A DNA stretch of 64,000 bases, from assembly GCF_030272615.1 (NCBI RefSeq), contig NC_081406.1, positions 164,903,521 to 164,967,520 of the forward strand, read 5' to 3'. Shown in pieces: positions 32,908 through 43,763 of the stretch (position 1 is the first letter of the stretch; each line of letters begins with the position of its first letter). The notes below the pieces were generated by a model. That model ran no database searches and was not told the DNA's origin. It saw nothing but the letters and a program-made list of their open reading frames with translations. This DNA is from Cryptomeria japonica (taxonomy: Eukaryota > Streptophyta > Pinopsida > Cupressales > Cupressaceae). The translations under genes and the position numbers were made by a program.

Positions 32908-33866
32908 CTATGATGAACTCCCTCCCTTAGAGCTGCTTGGCCTCAATGAAATCTGAGCCCTGGAAGGACCCACCCCAGGATCATCTCTCATTTCCCCTCT
33001 ATCTAGTGGTGGTGAAGGACCCATGACCCTGCCACTAGATGCCTATCTCCTGTCTCTCCCTCTAGTGGTCGTCATAGTCCACGACGATCTCCAAAAGCTC
33101 CTAGCCCATTGCTCTGGTGGCATGAATCCATAGTATAGGTTTCTCCAGTAGCCTATCTCCTCCCCGGCTCACAGAACATAAGCATAACCAGCTCTTGTAT
33201 CCTCTACCACCTATCTCCCTACCCTTAGTGTTGTCTCAACCTTTGTATAGTGTTGAATAGCCTGATCCCTCTCCTGCTCAGTATCCCTCAATTGTCTCCT
33301 GAGTCTAGTTGCATCCCTCTCCAAATCCTGGATCTCATTTGCCTATCCCTAATAGATCTCCCTCAAGGATTCTAGCCCATCCTTCTCCTATCCCTCTCCA
33401 AAGTCCTCCCCCATCCTGCAGCCAATCCTTGTGTCACCCTATCTGGACAAAGAAACCCACTGATCACTCCTACTAGTACTGCTAGTAATGCTAATCCCAT
33501 CCATGTCATGGTATCCCAAGCCACATGTACAACCCTCATCTCCACTCTTGGATCCTGAAACACTCATCTCAGTACATCCCTATCTCCATCTCAATCATAA
33601 GGAACTAACTCCCCATCGATCGGTATCCTCAAAATCCTGTATACATCCTCTAAGGTGACTGTCATCTCACCCATTAGCAAATGAAAACTACAAGTCTCTA
33701 AGTGCCATCTCTCAGCCAGTGCAGTTAGCAATCCCATGTTCACCCGAAACTCAGGCACATACAAAATATGTTGCAAGCCCATAGCCTAAACCGCTACTCT
33801 ATCCTCAACTGTCATCTCTACTCACAAACTCTGAGTCGATGAGAATCTCTCCCGTGACTCCAACAT
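32908..33866 (-). pseudogene. Antisense ORF of element A: plant mobile domain fragment plus coiled coil
   Basis: Read on the minus strand from an ATG at 33866. The block at 33782-33591 reads LLTALAERWHLETCSFHLLM, then GEMTVTLEDVYRILRIPIDG, a clear match to the plant mobile domain (PF10536, MAIN-like). The same frame goes on to GFLCPDRVTQGLAAGWGRTL (to 33372). After a frameshift there is a charged helix (RDATRLRRQLRDTEQERDQA) and PPEQWARSFW, ending Ser-rich at 32908. At least four stops are present. Tat-type plant retroelements are known to carry antisense extra ORFs between pol and the 3' LTR, and mobile domains are known in such elements. Its function is unknown. Confidence 0.75.
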
Positions 33867-33921
33867 AGGTAGATACTCCTATAGTCAAAAAAATCAGCTC
33901 TGTCAGTCAAAGTGGCATTCA

Positions 33922-34257
33922 GTGTTCATCACAAAATGTTGCTTATTATCCTAGTGCTTATATCTATCATATGGTACTTTATCCTAGTGACACTCACTAT
34001 TCATCACAAAGTGTTTCTCTTTATCCTAGTGACACTCATTGTTCATCACAAAGTGTTGTTGTTTATCCTAGTGGTACTCCCTGTTCATCACAAAGTGCTA
34101 CATGTTTTTGCACTCCTTGTTCATCACAAAGTGCTGCTTATATTTTCACTCCCTGTTCATCACAAAGTGTTGCTCATATTAGTACCCCATGTTCGTCACA
34201 AAGTACTATATCTTGGTACTCCCTGTCCATCACAAAGTGCCTTAATCTATTCTAGTC
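33922..34257. repeat. Tandem array of TTCATCACAAAGTG units, 34-42 bp x 8
   Basis: Units start (C/T)TGTTCATCACAAAGTG and end in a variable (A/C)CTCC. Three central units are exactly 36 bp. Both plus-strand frames across it stay open because the period is close to a multiple of three. It sits just upstream of the antisense ORF start, so it could be part of its promoter region. Confidence 0.85.
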
Positions 34258-34348
34258 TTCCCTAGAGGACCTGCTTGAGTGTATCCTCTCAACAACTTAT
34301 CCAATCGACAACGTATGTTCATCACAGAATTGTTGATTTGGCCTTGAA

Positions 34349-34600
34349 GACATAAACGTGCCTACATTACATAAACACACTTACATACTTCATAAATGCG
34401 CCTGCTCTACACAGACGTGCCTAGAATACACAAACGTGCCTATGCTCTGCACAGACGTGCCTGAACTACACATACATGCCCATATAGCACAAATGTGCCT
34501 GAACAACACAGATGCACTCGCATTTAACATAAATGCCTTTTCTTGCACAGACGCGCCTAGCAAACCCAGACGCGCCTGGCACCAATGCAGACATGCCTTA
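34349..34600 (-). repeat. ACACAGACG motif cluster 3 (inverted relative to clusters 1 and 2)
   Basis: Plus-strand words such as ACACAGACGTGCCT, GCACAGACGTGCCT, GCACAGACGCGCCT and CCCAGACGCGCCT recur every 18-28 bases. The core ACACAGACG is the reverse complement of the CGTCTGTGT core in the element's leader. Confidence 0.75.
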
Positions 34601-34612
34601 GCATTTTTTGAC

Positions 34613-35106
34613 CTTGTTTGACATACCTAAATGCACATTTATTGCACTACCTAGCATGCATTAATGACAACATTTATTGCGGCAAAGTACAAGGAGGTTT
34701 TGTGGTACTTACCGGCTCTCCTACATCTGTTGGCCTTTGAAATCGGCGAATGCGATCGAATCTGTGAACCAATGCCATCGCTGCTGATTGCTATTGCTCT
34801 ATTTTATCTCTACACTCTGATCTATTGGATGTGTGGATGATAATGAAGATGTTTTCCCCTCATGGTCTATCTTATAAACTACCCTAGCCCTCATTTCCCG
34901 AGTCAATCTTCATTATCTCGTGACTCTGTCACCCTATCCTATCCGGTCAGTCCATTCTAGCCTTTCTTTCTTATCAAGAGATTGTCTGTGATCTTTCTAG
35001 ACATTTTCATCCAATCTCTCGAGGGGCATACCATTCTCATCTTGGAGCAACTTTGTATCAGTTCATATTATCTTCTTTGAAACAACACGACAAGCTGCAT
35101 TGTCTC
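34613..35106 (+). other. Element A pre-LTR region
   Basis: About 500 bases between the last motif cluster and the polypurine tract. I see no gene or clear repeat in it. Confidence 0.4.
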
Positions 35107-35120
35107 AAAAAGGGGCAAAA
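35107..35120 (+). other. Element A polypurine tract
   Basis: AAAAAGGGGCAAAA lies immediately before the right LTR start TGTAGACACC. Confidence 0.85.
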
Positions 35121-35907
35121 TGTAGACACCTAAAATTGTCATGTCTAATTAAATAAATATATTTATTTATTTAATTACTTTAGCCTAATTCTTCTATTAA
35201 TTAAATAAATCTTTATTTATTTAATTAATTTATTTATCCTCTTCTAACCATATTTCTCATTTAAATAAATACATTTATTTATTTAAAATTACGCTTTTCC
35301 TAAATTAAATAAATACTTTTATTTATTTAATTGATCCCTATTCTTCTATTAATTAAATAAATATTTATTTATTTAATTAATTCATTAACCTTTTCTACCC
35401 ATGACACATGTCATTCATCTCTTAATTCATACATTACCTACCCTCTCATTATTTTCTTATTTTCTCTACCTACCCTTTAATCATAGCCGACCATTTATCT
35501 TTTACACCTCTCAATCTTATCCCTCCATTTCTTATAGTGTCTTCTATATAAGGAGATGCTTCTTTCATTATCAAGCCCCCTGGACATATATTCGAATCAA
35601 GCATCCTAGCATTCGAACTTTCATATGCGATCCTACTTGCAACCACACTTTCGTTCTTTATTGAGCTCTTGTGCACACATAAAATCCGAGAGCAAATATA
35701 TCAAGCAAGATCAATGGAGATAGGAAGAATGGAGATTCAAACCCTATTGGACATGTGATGGTATGATCTTTGTGATTTCATTTGATTTGCATTGTCTTAG
35801 GTAATCTTCATATGTTATGGTGGATCTTTGTTGTTGTTAGGCTAGGGTTTTGTGGTTGAATTCATTTAGTCTTTCAATATTATTGTTATCCATTTTCACC
35901 GTATACA
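35121..35907 (+). mobile_element. Element A right LTR
   Basis: 787 bp, uninterrupted, TGTAGACACC to GTATACA, followed by the CAAAC duplication. It supplies the empty site that proves element G inserted into the left LTR. TATA box TATATAAG at 35545-35552. Confidence 0.95.
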
Positions 35908-36207
35908 CAAACCTTAAAGGATATTCACGTAGAGTTTTTGGATCCTACTCCCATCACGTGTGACAATACAAGTGCAATGAACATATCCAAGAACCCTGTT
36001 ATGCACTCAAGGAAAAAACACATAGCAATTAAGTATCATTTTCTCAGGGAGAAGGTTGCAGAGAAGGAGGTAAAGGTTGAATATGTTCCAACAAGTGAGT
36101 AGGTTGCAGACATTTTTAAAAAGCCTCTTCCAAAGGAAACATTTGAGTATCTAAGAAACAAGTTGGGTGTTGTTCCACCTTCCTTCAACACTTACATGCA
36201 TTATTGA
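35908..36207 (+). pseudogene. Copia element B RNase H, continued, and C-terminus of pol
   Basis: The frame broken at 17549 picks up here after the target duplication. It reads LKDIHVEFLDPTPI, TCDNTSAMNISKNPVMHSRK, KHIAIKYHFLREK, VADIFKKPLPKETFEYLR and ends NTYMHY with TGA at 36205. The HIAIKYH motif carries Ala where copia RNase H normally has Asp, and one internal stop replaces a Gln before VADIF. Joined with the upstream part this is the complete 3' end of a SIRE/Maximus-like pol. Confidence 0.92.
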
Positions 36208-36220
36208 GATCTATGGTTCA

Positions 36221-36480
36221 GGGGGAGCATACTATTTTACTATTTTATTTCTTTCTTGAACCTCATGTACAATCTTAGGGGGAGTTTTGAAATCCTTATG
36301 AGCAGTATTAATGTTGCTTTTATATTGTAATAATGGTTCATCTAGTGGAATCTTCAGAAGGAGGCGAAGAAGTGTACAGGTTTTATGGTAGGTGGTATAT
36401 AAATCCCTTTGTCATTATTGCCAAAGGGGGAGAATGGGTTGCTTGTGTGTGTGTTGACATCAATTACAAAGGGGGAGATT
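36221..36480 (+). other. Serial polypurine tracts of copia element B
   Basis: GGGGGAG occurs four times between pol and the LTR: 36221-36228, 36278-36284, 36423-36434 (AAAGGGGGAGAA) and 36468-36478 (AAAGGGGGAGA). Repeated polypurine tracts are known from SIRE-type copia elements. The last may lie inside the LTR if the LTR starts at 36452. Confidence 0.75.
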
Positions 36481-38780
36481 ATTGGAATTATTGTCATTGA
36501 TGTCAACAAGTGATGCAAAGAAATAACAAGTGTTGTAGGTTGCAGAGTTACCATGCAGAAAATCATGTGTGTGTGCAGGTCTTTGGCTGATGAAGATGCA
36601 ATGGAGAGATCATACAAGATCCAGTGGAGAGTTCAAATTGATAGGTTGGCATATCTAGCATTTGTGTCATGACCAAAAATTGGAAGTTCCATTCAATTCT
36701 ATGTACCATTAATCTGGGTCTTGGTCATTATCCTCAAGCTTAGGGTTTAGGGTTTAAGCCTCTTTGATCAAATCCTTTTGTTAAAACCTTAAACCTATTA
36801 TATTTCTACATTACCTTTTTTGACTTAATATGAGGGTCATCTAGTTGTCGAGAGGGGCCATGTCTTTTTTTCCTAGGCTTTAATCCTTGGTCGGCTTCTT
36901 TGTTATTTTTTTGAAGTCTAAGCGCTTTATTTTCTTGTGGGTGGGCATCTTTGCTTTCTCTGCTAAACTCCCTGCAATGTCTCAATGACCTGAGTGGACC
37001 ATCCTACTCATCATGGGACTGTGAGGAGCCTCCATCTATCTCAAAGCGACTAAGTGTCATAGCATTGTTGGCCAAGGGAGGCATCAAAAGGAGTTTTAAG
37101 TCACAAGCCAGTGGTAATGAGTTAAAGTTCGGCCTACTAAAGCTGCATCTCTTTACAAATGCTAAAAATGGACATAGATGTTTTGAAGGCTGATCAAAAG
37201 GTGCTCAATGGTTAAGTGGTTATTGTTGGTAGTCACCATGGAAGGGAGTTAAAAGCGGTTCAATCTGACAGTCCCTATGATCCCACGATCAGAAGGTGCG
37301 GGGGCATTTTCCATTGCGGCATCATGAGATGGTGCCACGTGTTCATGCCAAGTGATCAAAGTTGAAGGTGGGGCCGCAACGATGATTTATGAGACAAGAC
37401 TGACAAAAAATTTTCATATTGGCTAAGAGTGTGGTCATTTGCCAATGCAGAGGTTAATATCAGATTGAGTATTGGTGACTTATCAATTTGCCAGAGTGGA
37501 GGTAGATCTACGGTGAAGATTTAAACTTGATTCAAAATTTGGCACTGTTTCTTTGTAGAGGTTCAGAGCAGTTTTAGGTGGAGCAAAAAAGAGAGCAATG
37601 CAGAAACACATATAAGGCAGAGTTTAAGGTCATAGTGACCACAAGATATGTTTTGTTGACGATCTCTTTAGGGTAGGTCGAGAGAGGATGGAGAAGCATT
37701 AATGGTGAGCCAAGTGAAGATTTTTTGCAAGGCTCAAGGTGATCGAAAATGGTTGGATCAGATCTGCTAGACATATCAAGTTTGCCAAAAATAGCATCTG
37801 TGTGCAAAAGGTGAACGGTACAAAGACCAAAAAGAAGAAAATAGAGCAGGTTCATTCAATGTGGTGGTTGATTCAAGGAGGGAAATCCAATCTAGTGCAA
37901 CCTGTATCCTTGAAGAGTAGATTGAGAGTACAAAACTTAGTAATCTACATACAAAACTACTTGAAGACATTTAATGTGAGCGACTAGTCAAAGAACATTC
38001 TGAAGATAAAGAATAAAATATTGTTGGATATTGATAGCTGACAAAAGGCAGAGGCAATTTATCATGATTCGACATTGGTAGATGTTGCTAATGAGATAGT
38101 AACTAAAGTAGAAACAAAGTAATCTCATTTTAGTAGATGTTGATGTCATGAAAGGTAGTGAGTTGTAGAGTTGTGTTGTTGTTATGGTGAAGAGAGTATT
38201 GAAGTAGAACATAGAGTGGAGTTGTGTGTAGTTGCCAAGAGAGAAAACAAAACATTCTGAAAAAAAATGTTGTAGCAAAGAGAAGAGGACAACCAAATAG
38301 AGGAAGAGGAAGAGGAAGAGACAAAGTAAAATCTAGATATAGAGAAACAACATCATTAGACAGAAATATGTAAGTATTACAAAACACATTTGTGATAAGG
38401 TGCATAATTTGTATTTATAATTTCATCCACTTGTAATCTTTGAGTGGGTGCTTAGAGCAGGGGTAGGTTCTCCTTTGTGTTGTTGATCATAAAACTAGGG
38501 GTTGGTGCTCCTTGAGTTGGTTCTTAGAATATCAAGGGTTGGTGCCCTAAAACATATTGTAATCAGTGATTTCTTGTCAGGCTGGATTGGAGCAGTACAC
38601 TCCACCAGCTCTTTTAACCGAGGTTTTTCCCACATTGGGTTTTTCTTGTATATCTCGTGTTATGTGATGTTTTCCTCTATGTGTGTGTATGTTTGCATTA
38701 CATTTCTAAAATCTACACACTGAACTTAAAGTTTTAAATACACTAATTCACCTCGCCTTAGTGTCCATTTGTGTTCTTCA
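36452..38780 (+). mobile_element. Copia element B 3' LTR
   Basis: Starts TGTTGACATC (36452) by analogy with the solo LTR at 4386-5917, or at TTATTGGAATT (36479) by the classical rule. It has the copia signature TTGTCATTGATGTCAAC. It ends about 38780 with ATTCACCTCGCCTTAGTGTC..TTCTTCA, like the other copia LTRs here. The 2.3 kb between is non-coding with several short frames; I see no captured gene I can name. The 5' partner is missing. Confidence 0.7.
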
Positions 38781-40057
38781 AGTTGAAGAAAAGGTAAAAA
38801 TTTTGTCCAAATATTCATCCAACATCTATGAACATAGCTTCTCAAAACATTGGATTTCCTTGTTTCAAAATTCATGTCACTTAGGGTTAGCTCTTGCATA
38901 GTTCAAACTTAGATCTTAGGACACATAGCCATTAACCTTCATTTCATTGTAAGTATCCTTATTTTGCACTTAGGTTTAAAGGTCATCTTCCTAGGTCATT
39001 ATCATACATTTTCATACCGAAACTAGGTCTTGGATTAGTCTACCTCTTGCATACAAAAAACAAGTCTAGACACTTAGGTTATATTATTTGCATCCCACAA
39101 ATCATTGCCTTGCATATGTCCTTCTTGCATTCAGATATAATATTGCATAGTCCAAACCCTAGGTTTTGTCTTAGGTTCATATTGTTATACATTTTTTTAT
39201 TTATATCCCTAAGTTCGTATCATTAGGTCACATCCTTAGTTCACAACATTAGGTCATATCATATAATTTTTCCAAATCATATAATAACATTAGGTCATAT
39301 CATAAACTCTAGATCATATCATTTCATCATAATCATAACTTTGGTCTATTTCATATCCTTAGGTCATTTCATATCTCTAGGTCATAGCATATCTTGAGGT
39401 CATTTTCATATCATATCTTGGGTTTATACCCTAGGTCCTTGTCATTAATCATTGTCCTCTTAGGGAGTCTTGACCTTGTCCAACATTTGCCCTATTATCA
39501 ATATCATTTTGTCAAACCTAGCTTATTATCCAAGCATATAGGTGAGACATTGTCAATTTATCCTATCATCAGTTGGTCCTTTCTCCTTTTAAGGTCTAGA
39601 CTTCAATTTAATTTCCTAGAGGTCTCGCTTTAGGATTTCATTTCAAAGGTTTGTCCAAACCTCAAAAACAACAAAAACATAGGTTGCATTACCATTACTT
39701 AATATTACATATCATTTACAAAAATTCCTAAAATAACAAAAACATAGGTTGCACTTTTACCCTAAGTTCCATTATCATTTGTCAAGGTTGCATTTAGCTA
39801 CGTATCATTTCCAAAAATCCAAAATTTAAAAATTCCAAAACATAGATTGCATTAATCATAGCCTAAACTTGCATTTAATTGCATAACTATCAAACCCCAA
39901 AAATTCAAAAGTTCAAAAGCAAGGTCATATTTGCATTTTCTTAAAATTGCATTTAGTTGCATCTAATTGTCATTCCAAAAATGCAAAAAGACCAAAGAAA
40001 CATAAGTTTCATTGTCAATCATCTAGGTTGTCTTAGTTACATACATTGCATAGTGTC
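38781..40057 (+). other. AT-rich leader or flank of element E
   Basis: No supported gene. The stretch has many TTAGGTCAT(A/T)TCAT words around 39180-39420 and CAAAAACATAGGTTGCA words around 39660-39850. It probably includes the untranslated leader of Tat-like element E, but I find no LTR end or primer site. Confidence 0.45.
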
Positions 40058-43000
40058 ATTCTTGTTGAAGCAAGGACTAAGTCCAAGAAATCACACAAAT
40101 CAACGTATCAATCCATGCCCTTTCTAATGGATAACACAAAAAAACACACAAATACAACAATATCAAACTCAATCACTCGATCAAAATGTGGGTTAGTCAA
40201 GCAATGCAACAACACAATATGATACAATACAATTGGGGCCACCTCCATATTATGAACTCATATTTATGATAATGAAATTAGGATGTAAAAGTGTTCCACC
40301 AACACCATCTGGGAGTGCACCATTTGATTTCAATCGATTAAACTAGCAACATGACACACAACCTCCAATGTCATATGAGGAACAAAACCTTTTACAAGTA
40401 TTTCGGTCAAACCAAGACCTTCAACAAGAAATGGATCCAAATAACCCATCAAATTCCTCATCAGAATCTGATGCTTTAGATGATGTCGAAATGTTTGTGT
40501 GATGGAAAATAAAATGAACAATTTCTTGAACAAATTGTTTAAAATGTTTTCCAATATGTATAGAAATATGATTGACGCTGCTACAACCTCGAATGATCAA
40601 ACTAATCTACAAATGCAACATGAGGTGGATAATTTTTTGAGGTTTGAACCTTATCCAAATGAAACAAATGCACAACAAAAAGTACGAACCACAATACTTG
40701 AGAAGAGTGTCTCTAAATCCTTGAGCATGAGTGTTCCACTAAAATCAACATTTGAGGTAGTTAATAATCCATTACACGACACTACATTATTTCCATAAGA
40801 TCAAATGGTGATGGGAAAATCATTGACAAACACAACGTATCCAAAGACATCACAAGTTCTTCAAAGTGGATCACAATCACAAATGCAAGATCATTTTACG
40901 ACTAGAATTCCAAACATTACTGATGTTCAAACCAATTCAATTACGCAATAAAAGGATTATGTTCAATCAAGTTTAGTACATGCAACAAATACGAATTCAC
41001 ATATGACACAAAATTTGTCAATAGGAACTTCAATAATGGCAACAAAAAGAATAAATAGTGGCACAACACCACAACAAATATTATAACAATTAAAAAATGC
41101 ACAATAGGCATCATCAAATATGCAAGCGCGTAATGCACAATGACAATATTATAATTAACAACAAACAATAGTGTCTTCTGCAACACTACAAGTACATAAA
41201 AAACTTGCAACAACAACAATAATTTGGACAAACTTCACAACAGGTAAATGCAAGTTCCATTCTGCACGTAAAAGTGAAACAACCTAAAGCACATAAGAAT
41301 TTTTTTTTGAAACTAATGAGGTTTAAATCAGGATAGCAACAAATGGCACAAAATCAGAAAATTCCAATCCAAAGTCGACAACATCAATATAAACAATAGT
41401 ATGTGCCTCAATATGCACAACAAGGGAATAGAAGCTATTATATTCCCCAACAACAACAGGAAAATGCGCATTACACACCACAAATATAATTTAAACAACC
41501 TAAAGTGCAATATCAACCACAAATGCATATGACAATTCATCTCAATGGGCACAACAAAATACTCAGTACCAAAGCATGGTAGTGCATCAACAACATGAGC
41601 AATACCAAAATGAATATATGCCAGAGACACCAAAGACAGTGAGTTCTGAACATCAACAACAATTTGGAAGTATTATATATTAAAAAAAAGGACATCTAGG
41701 GATGAATGATGAACCTAAAAGGCCTTTGTAATCAGATGCATTGGTGCAACAAATTGAAAAGATGCAACAACAAATAGAGGTATTACAAACCAAAATTACA
41801 TAGAAGTTATATACAGAGCAGGACTTATGTCCTAATCTATTTGATAAAATTTTGTACATGCCTCCCTTTCCTAAACATTTTGAAGCACCAAATTTTGAGA
41901 AATAAAAGGGAAAGGGTGATCCAAAAGATCATATCCAACCTTTCTATGCAACATGCACTGAGGTGACTTATGATGAGTTATATTTGATGCATCTTTTCTT
42001 GCGCAATCTCATGAGACAACCTATGGAGTGGTATGCACATTTACTGGGGAATATAAAATCTTAGAATGAATTGGTCAAGAAATTCATTTGTCATTTGGCA
42101 TTTAATATCGACAATGAGATAATGATGTCAAATTTATGCAACACAAAGAAAAATCTAGGAGAACCATTAATGACTTTCTTACAAGGATGGCGAGGTCTAG
42201 TTAGTCAATGTTCCCTTGATATCCCTGCAGAACAACAAGTCAATTTATTTATACAAAACTTGATACCAAAAATGATGTATGAGCTTAAATTGAAAGGTCC
42301 TAGTTCTATTGAAAATCTCATTAAAAAGGGAATGGACATCGAGGATGGTCTTATTGCTAAAGGGGTTATTAAAATTAACAAAGACAACAACAATCCAAAT
42401 AACTCAAGTGATAAGAATAAATTTTGGTCCAAAAACAAGAATGTCACTAATGATGGTGTGGCTGATGCAAGAACCATAAGCAATAGTCAACCTAAGTATT
42501 TTATAAGAGGACCAAGTTCTTTGAATGCTCTGCCTTTCCAAAAAACTCAATAGACACAGAACCAAACAAGAAACATTATTCAACAACTACAAAACCAACA
42601 ACACACTCAACAACAACAAGACCAACAACATGGTTAGCACATAGACCTTTCAAATCAGGAGACAATCCTCCCCATCAATTTACACCATTGTGAGATTCTA
42701 TTGAATTGGTAATGAGATAGTTGATTCAAGTGAATTTCATCAAGTTACCAGATGTGAAAGATGAACCATTAGTAAAACCATATTGGTGGAATGTGAATGC
42801 ATTTTGTGAATATCATTGGTCTAAATGACACAAAATTGCATCAAGGTTTCAATTGAAACATCTTATCCAAGACTTGTTGGACCAAGGTGTGATTGAGGTA
42901 GATTCATCCACTGGAACTTCTAACATTTATCAAACAATTTTTAAGACTCCCTTACTTGATCACGACAAGGGAAAATCCTCCTCTTTAAATTCAAATAAAA

Positions 43001-43158
43001 AAGGCAAGCTGAATTATACCAACGCAAGTCACAACAATGCCATTAATTACTTTTGTGTATCAAATGAGTGTGTCAACCATAAGAATAAAAGTACAAGATT
43101 TCTCATCTGCAATAACCACTTGCTAGTCCAAAATAGCTTTAAAAGGAACATTTTCTGA
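40058..43158 (+). pseudogene. Element E gag
   Basis: The expected start MVEARTKSK reads with TTG in place of ATG near 40058. The N-terminal 1.7 kb is Gln/Asn-rich (many CAA and AAC runs). The capsid domain is at 41840-42420: MPPFPKHFEAPNFEK, KGKGDPKDHIQPF, MRQPMEWYAHLLGN, KKFICHLAFNIDNE and DIPAEQQVNLFIQNL. It is followed by WWNVNAFCEYHWSK (about 42785), a Tat-type Cys/His remnant, and LKHLIQDLLDQGVIEVD. The domain is closely parallel to element A gag, so both belong to one broad family. Numerous stops. Confidence 0.8.
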
Positions 43159-43465
43159 TCCTCCTAAACAAACCTCAATGATCTAGTACAATCTCCTTGA
43201 CCATTTGGGAAAAACGTCTGCGCAAATTTTGATCTTTAAGTTGTTAAAAATGGCTCCCATGCATCATGCTATCCTAGACAAAGCCCAGACCAGGTCAATG
43301 GTAGCTACTGATATTAATGCTGACCAATTTCAATCTACGATATGACACCTTTCTACTTCCCAGCATGTTGTCTTTTCATACAAAGATATACCTTGTGATA
43401 AAACCAATCATAACAATCCCCTCCATCTTGAAGTGTTTGTCCATAATTGCAAAATTAGATGAATT

Positions 43466-43763
43466 TTGATAGATGGTGGAGGCCTGAATATATACACCAT
43501 GAGAGTCATAATTAGCCTTGGTTACTCTAAAAATGATATAGATCATTCAAGGAAGATAACAAAAAAATCCTATGATGATGTTGAACACCCATCTAATAGA
43601 GTGATTGTTTTGCCTATCAAAGTAGGTCCAACAATAGAGAACACTTTGCTACAAGTGCTAGATTTGGATCTCCCCTATAATATGATTCTAGGTCATCCAT
43701 TGATTCATGCAATGAAAGAGGTTCCTAAGACCTATCACCAATGTCTGAAATATTCATACAATG
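43466..43763 (+). pseudogene. Element E protease, first part
   Basis: Reads LIDGGGLNIYTMRVIISLGY, SYDDVEHPSNRVIVLPIKVG and MILGHPLIHAMKEVPKTYHQ. The catalytic D-G-G pattern is kept but the Ala of the usual GAGLN is lost. The frame is cut at 43763 within KYSYN by the LTR of element F. Confidence 0.85.

Larger units (their letters stand above)
17555..35907 (+). mobile_element. Element A: RT-less Tat-like gypsy retrotransposon
   Basis: It is bounded by TGTAGACACC at 17555 and GTATACA at 35907 and flanked by perfect CAAAC duplications (17550-17554 and 35908-35912) inside the copia RNase H. LTRs are 781 bp (left, after removing element G) and 787 bp (right). Internal order: leader, gag, protease, a Ser/Lys-rich segment, an integrase C-terminal tail, then a 3.9-kb 3' region with an antisense plant-mobile-domain ORF, and a polypurine tract. 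RT, RNase H and most of integrase are missing, so it needed proteins from a relative. The gag resembles that of element E. Without G it would be about 11.8 kb. Confidence 0.9.

Noticed and set aside
33922-34257. CRISPR-like array of repeats and spacers
   Set aside because: The setting is a plant retrotransposon; units drift in sequence and length with no constant repeat and unique spacers of fixed size.
36742-36760. Telomere-like TTTAGGG repeat
   Set aside because: Only two copies inside a copia LTR; too short to be an interstitial telomere.
36951-37193. Host gene fragment captured in the copia LTR (80 codons)
   Set aside because: The frame is moderately coding-like, but I recognise no family and see no splice structure; not supported enough to call.
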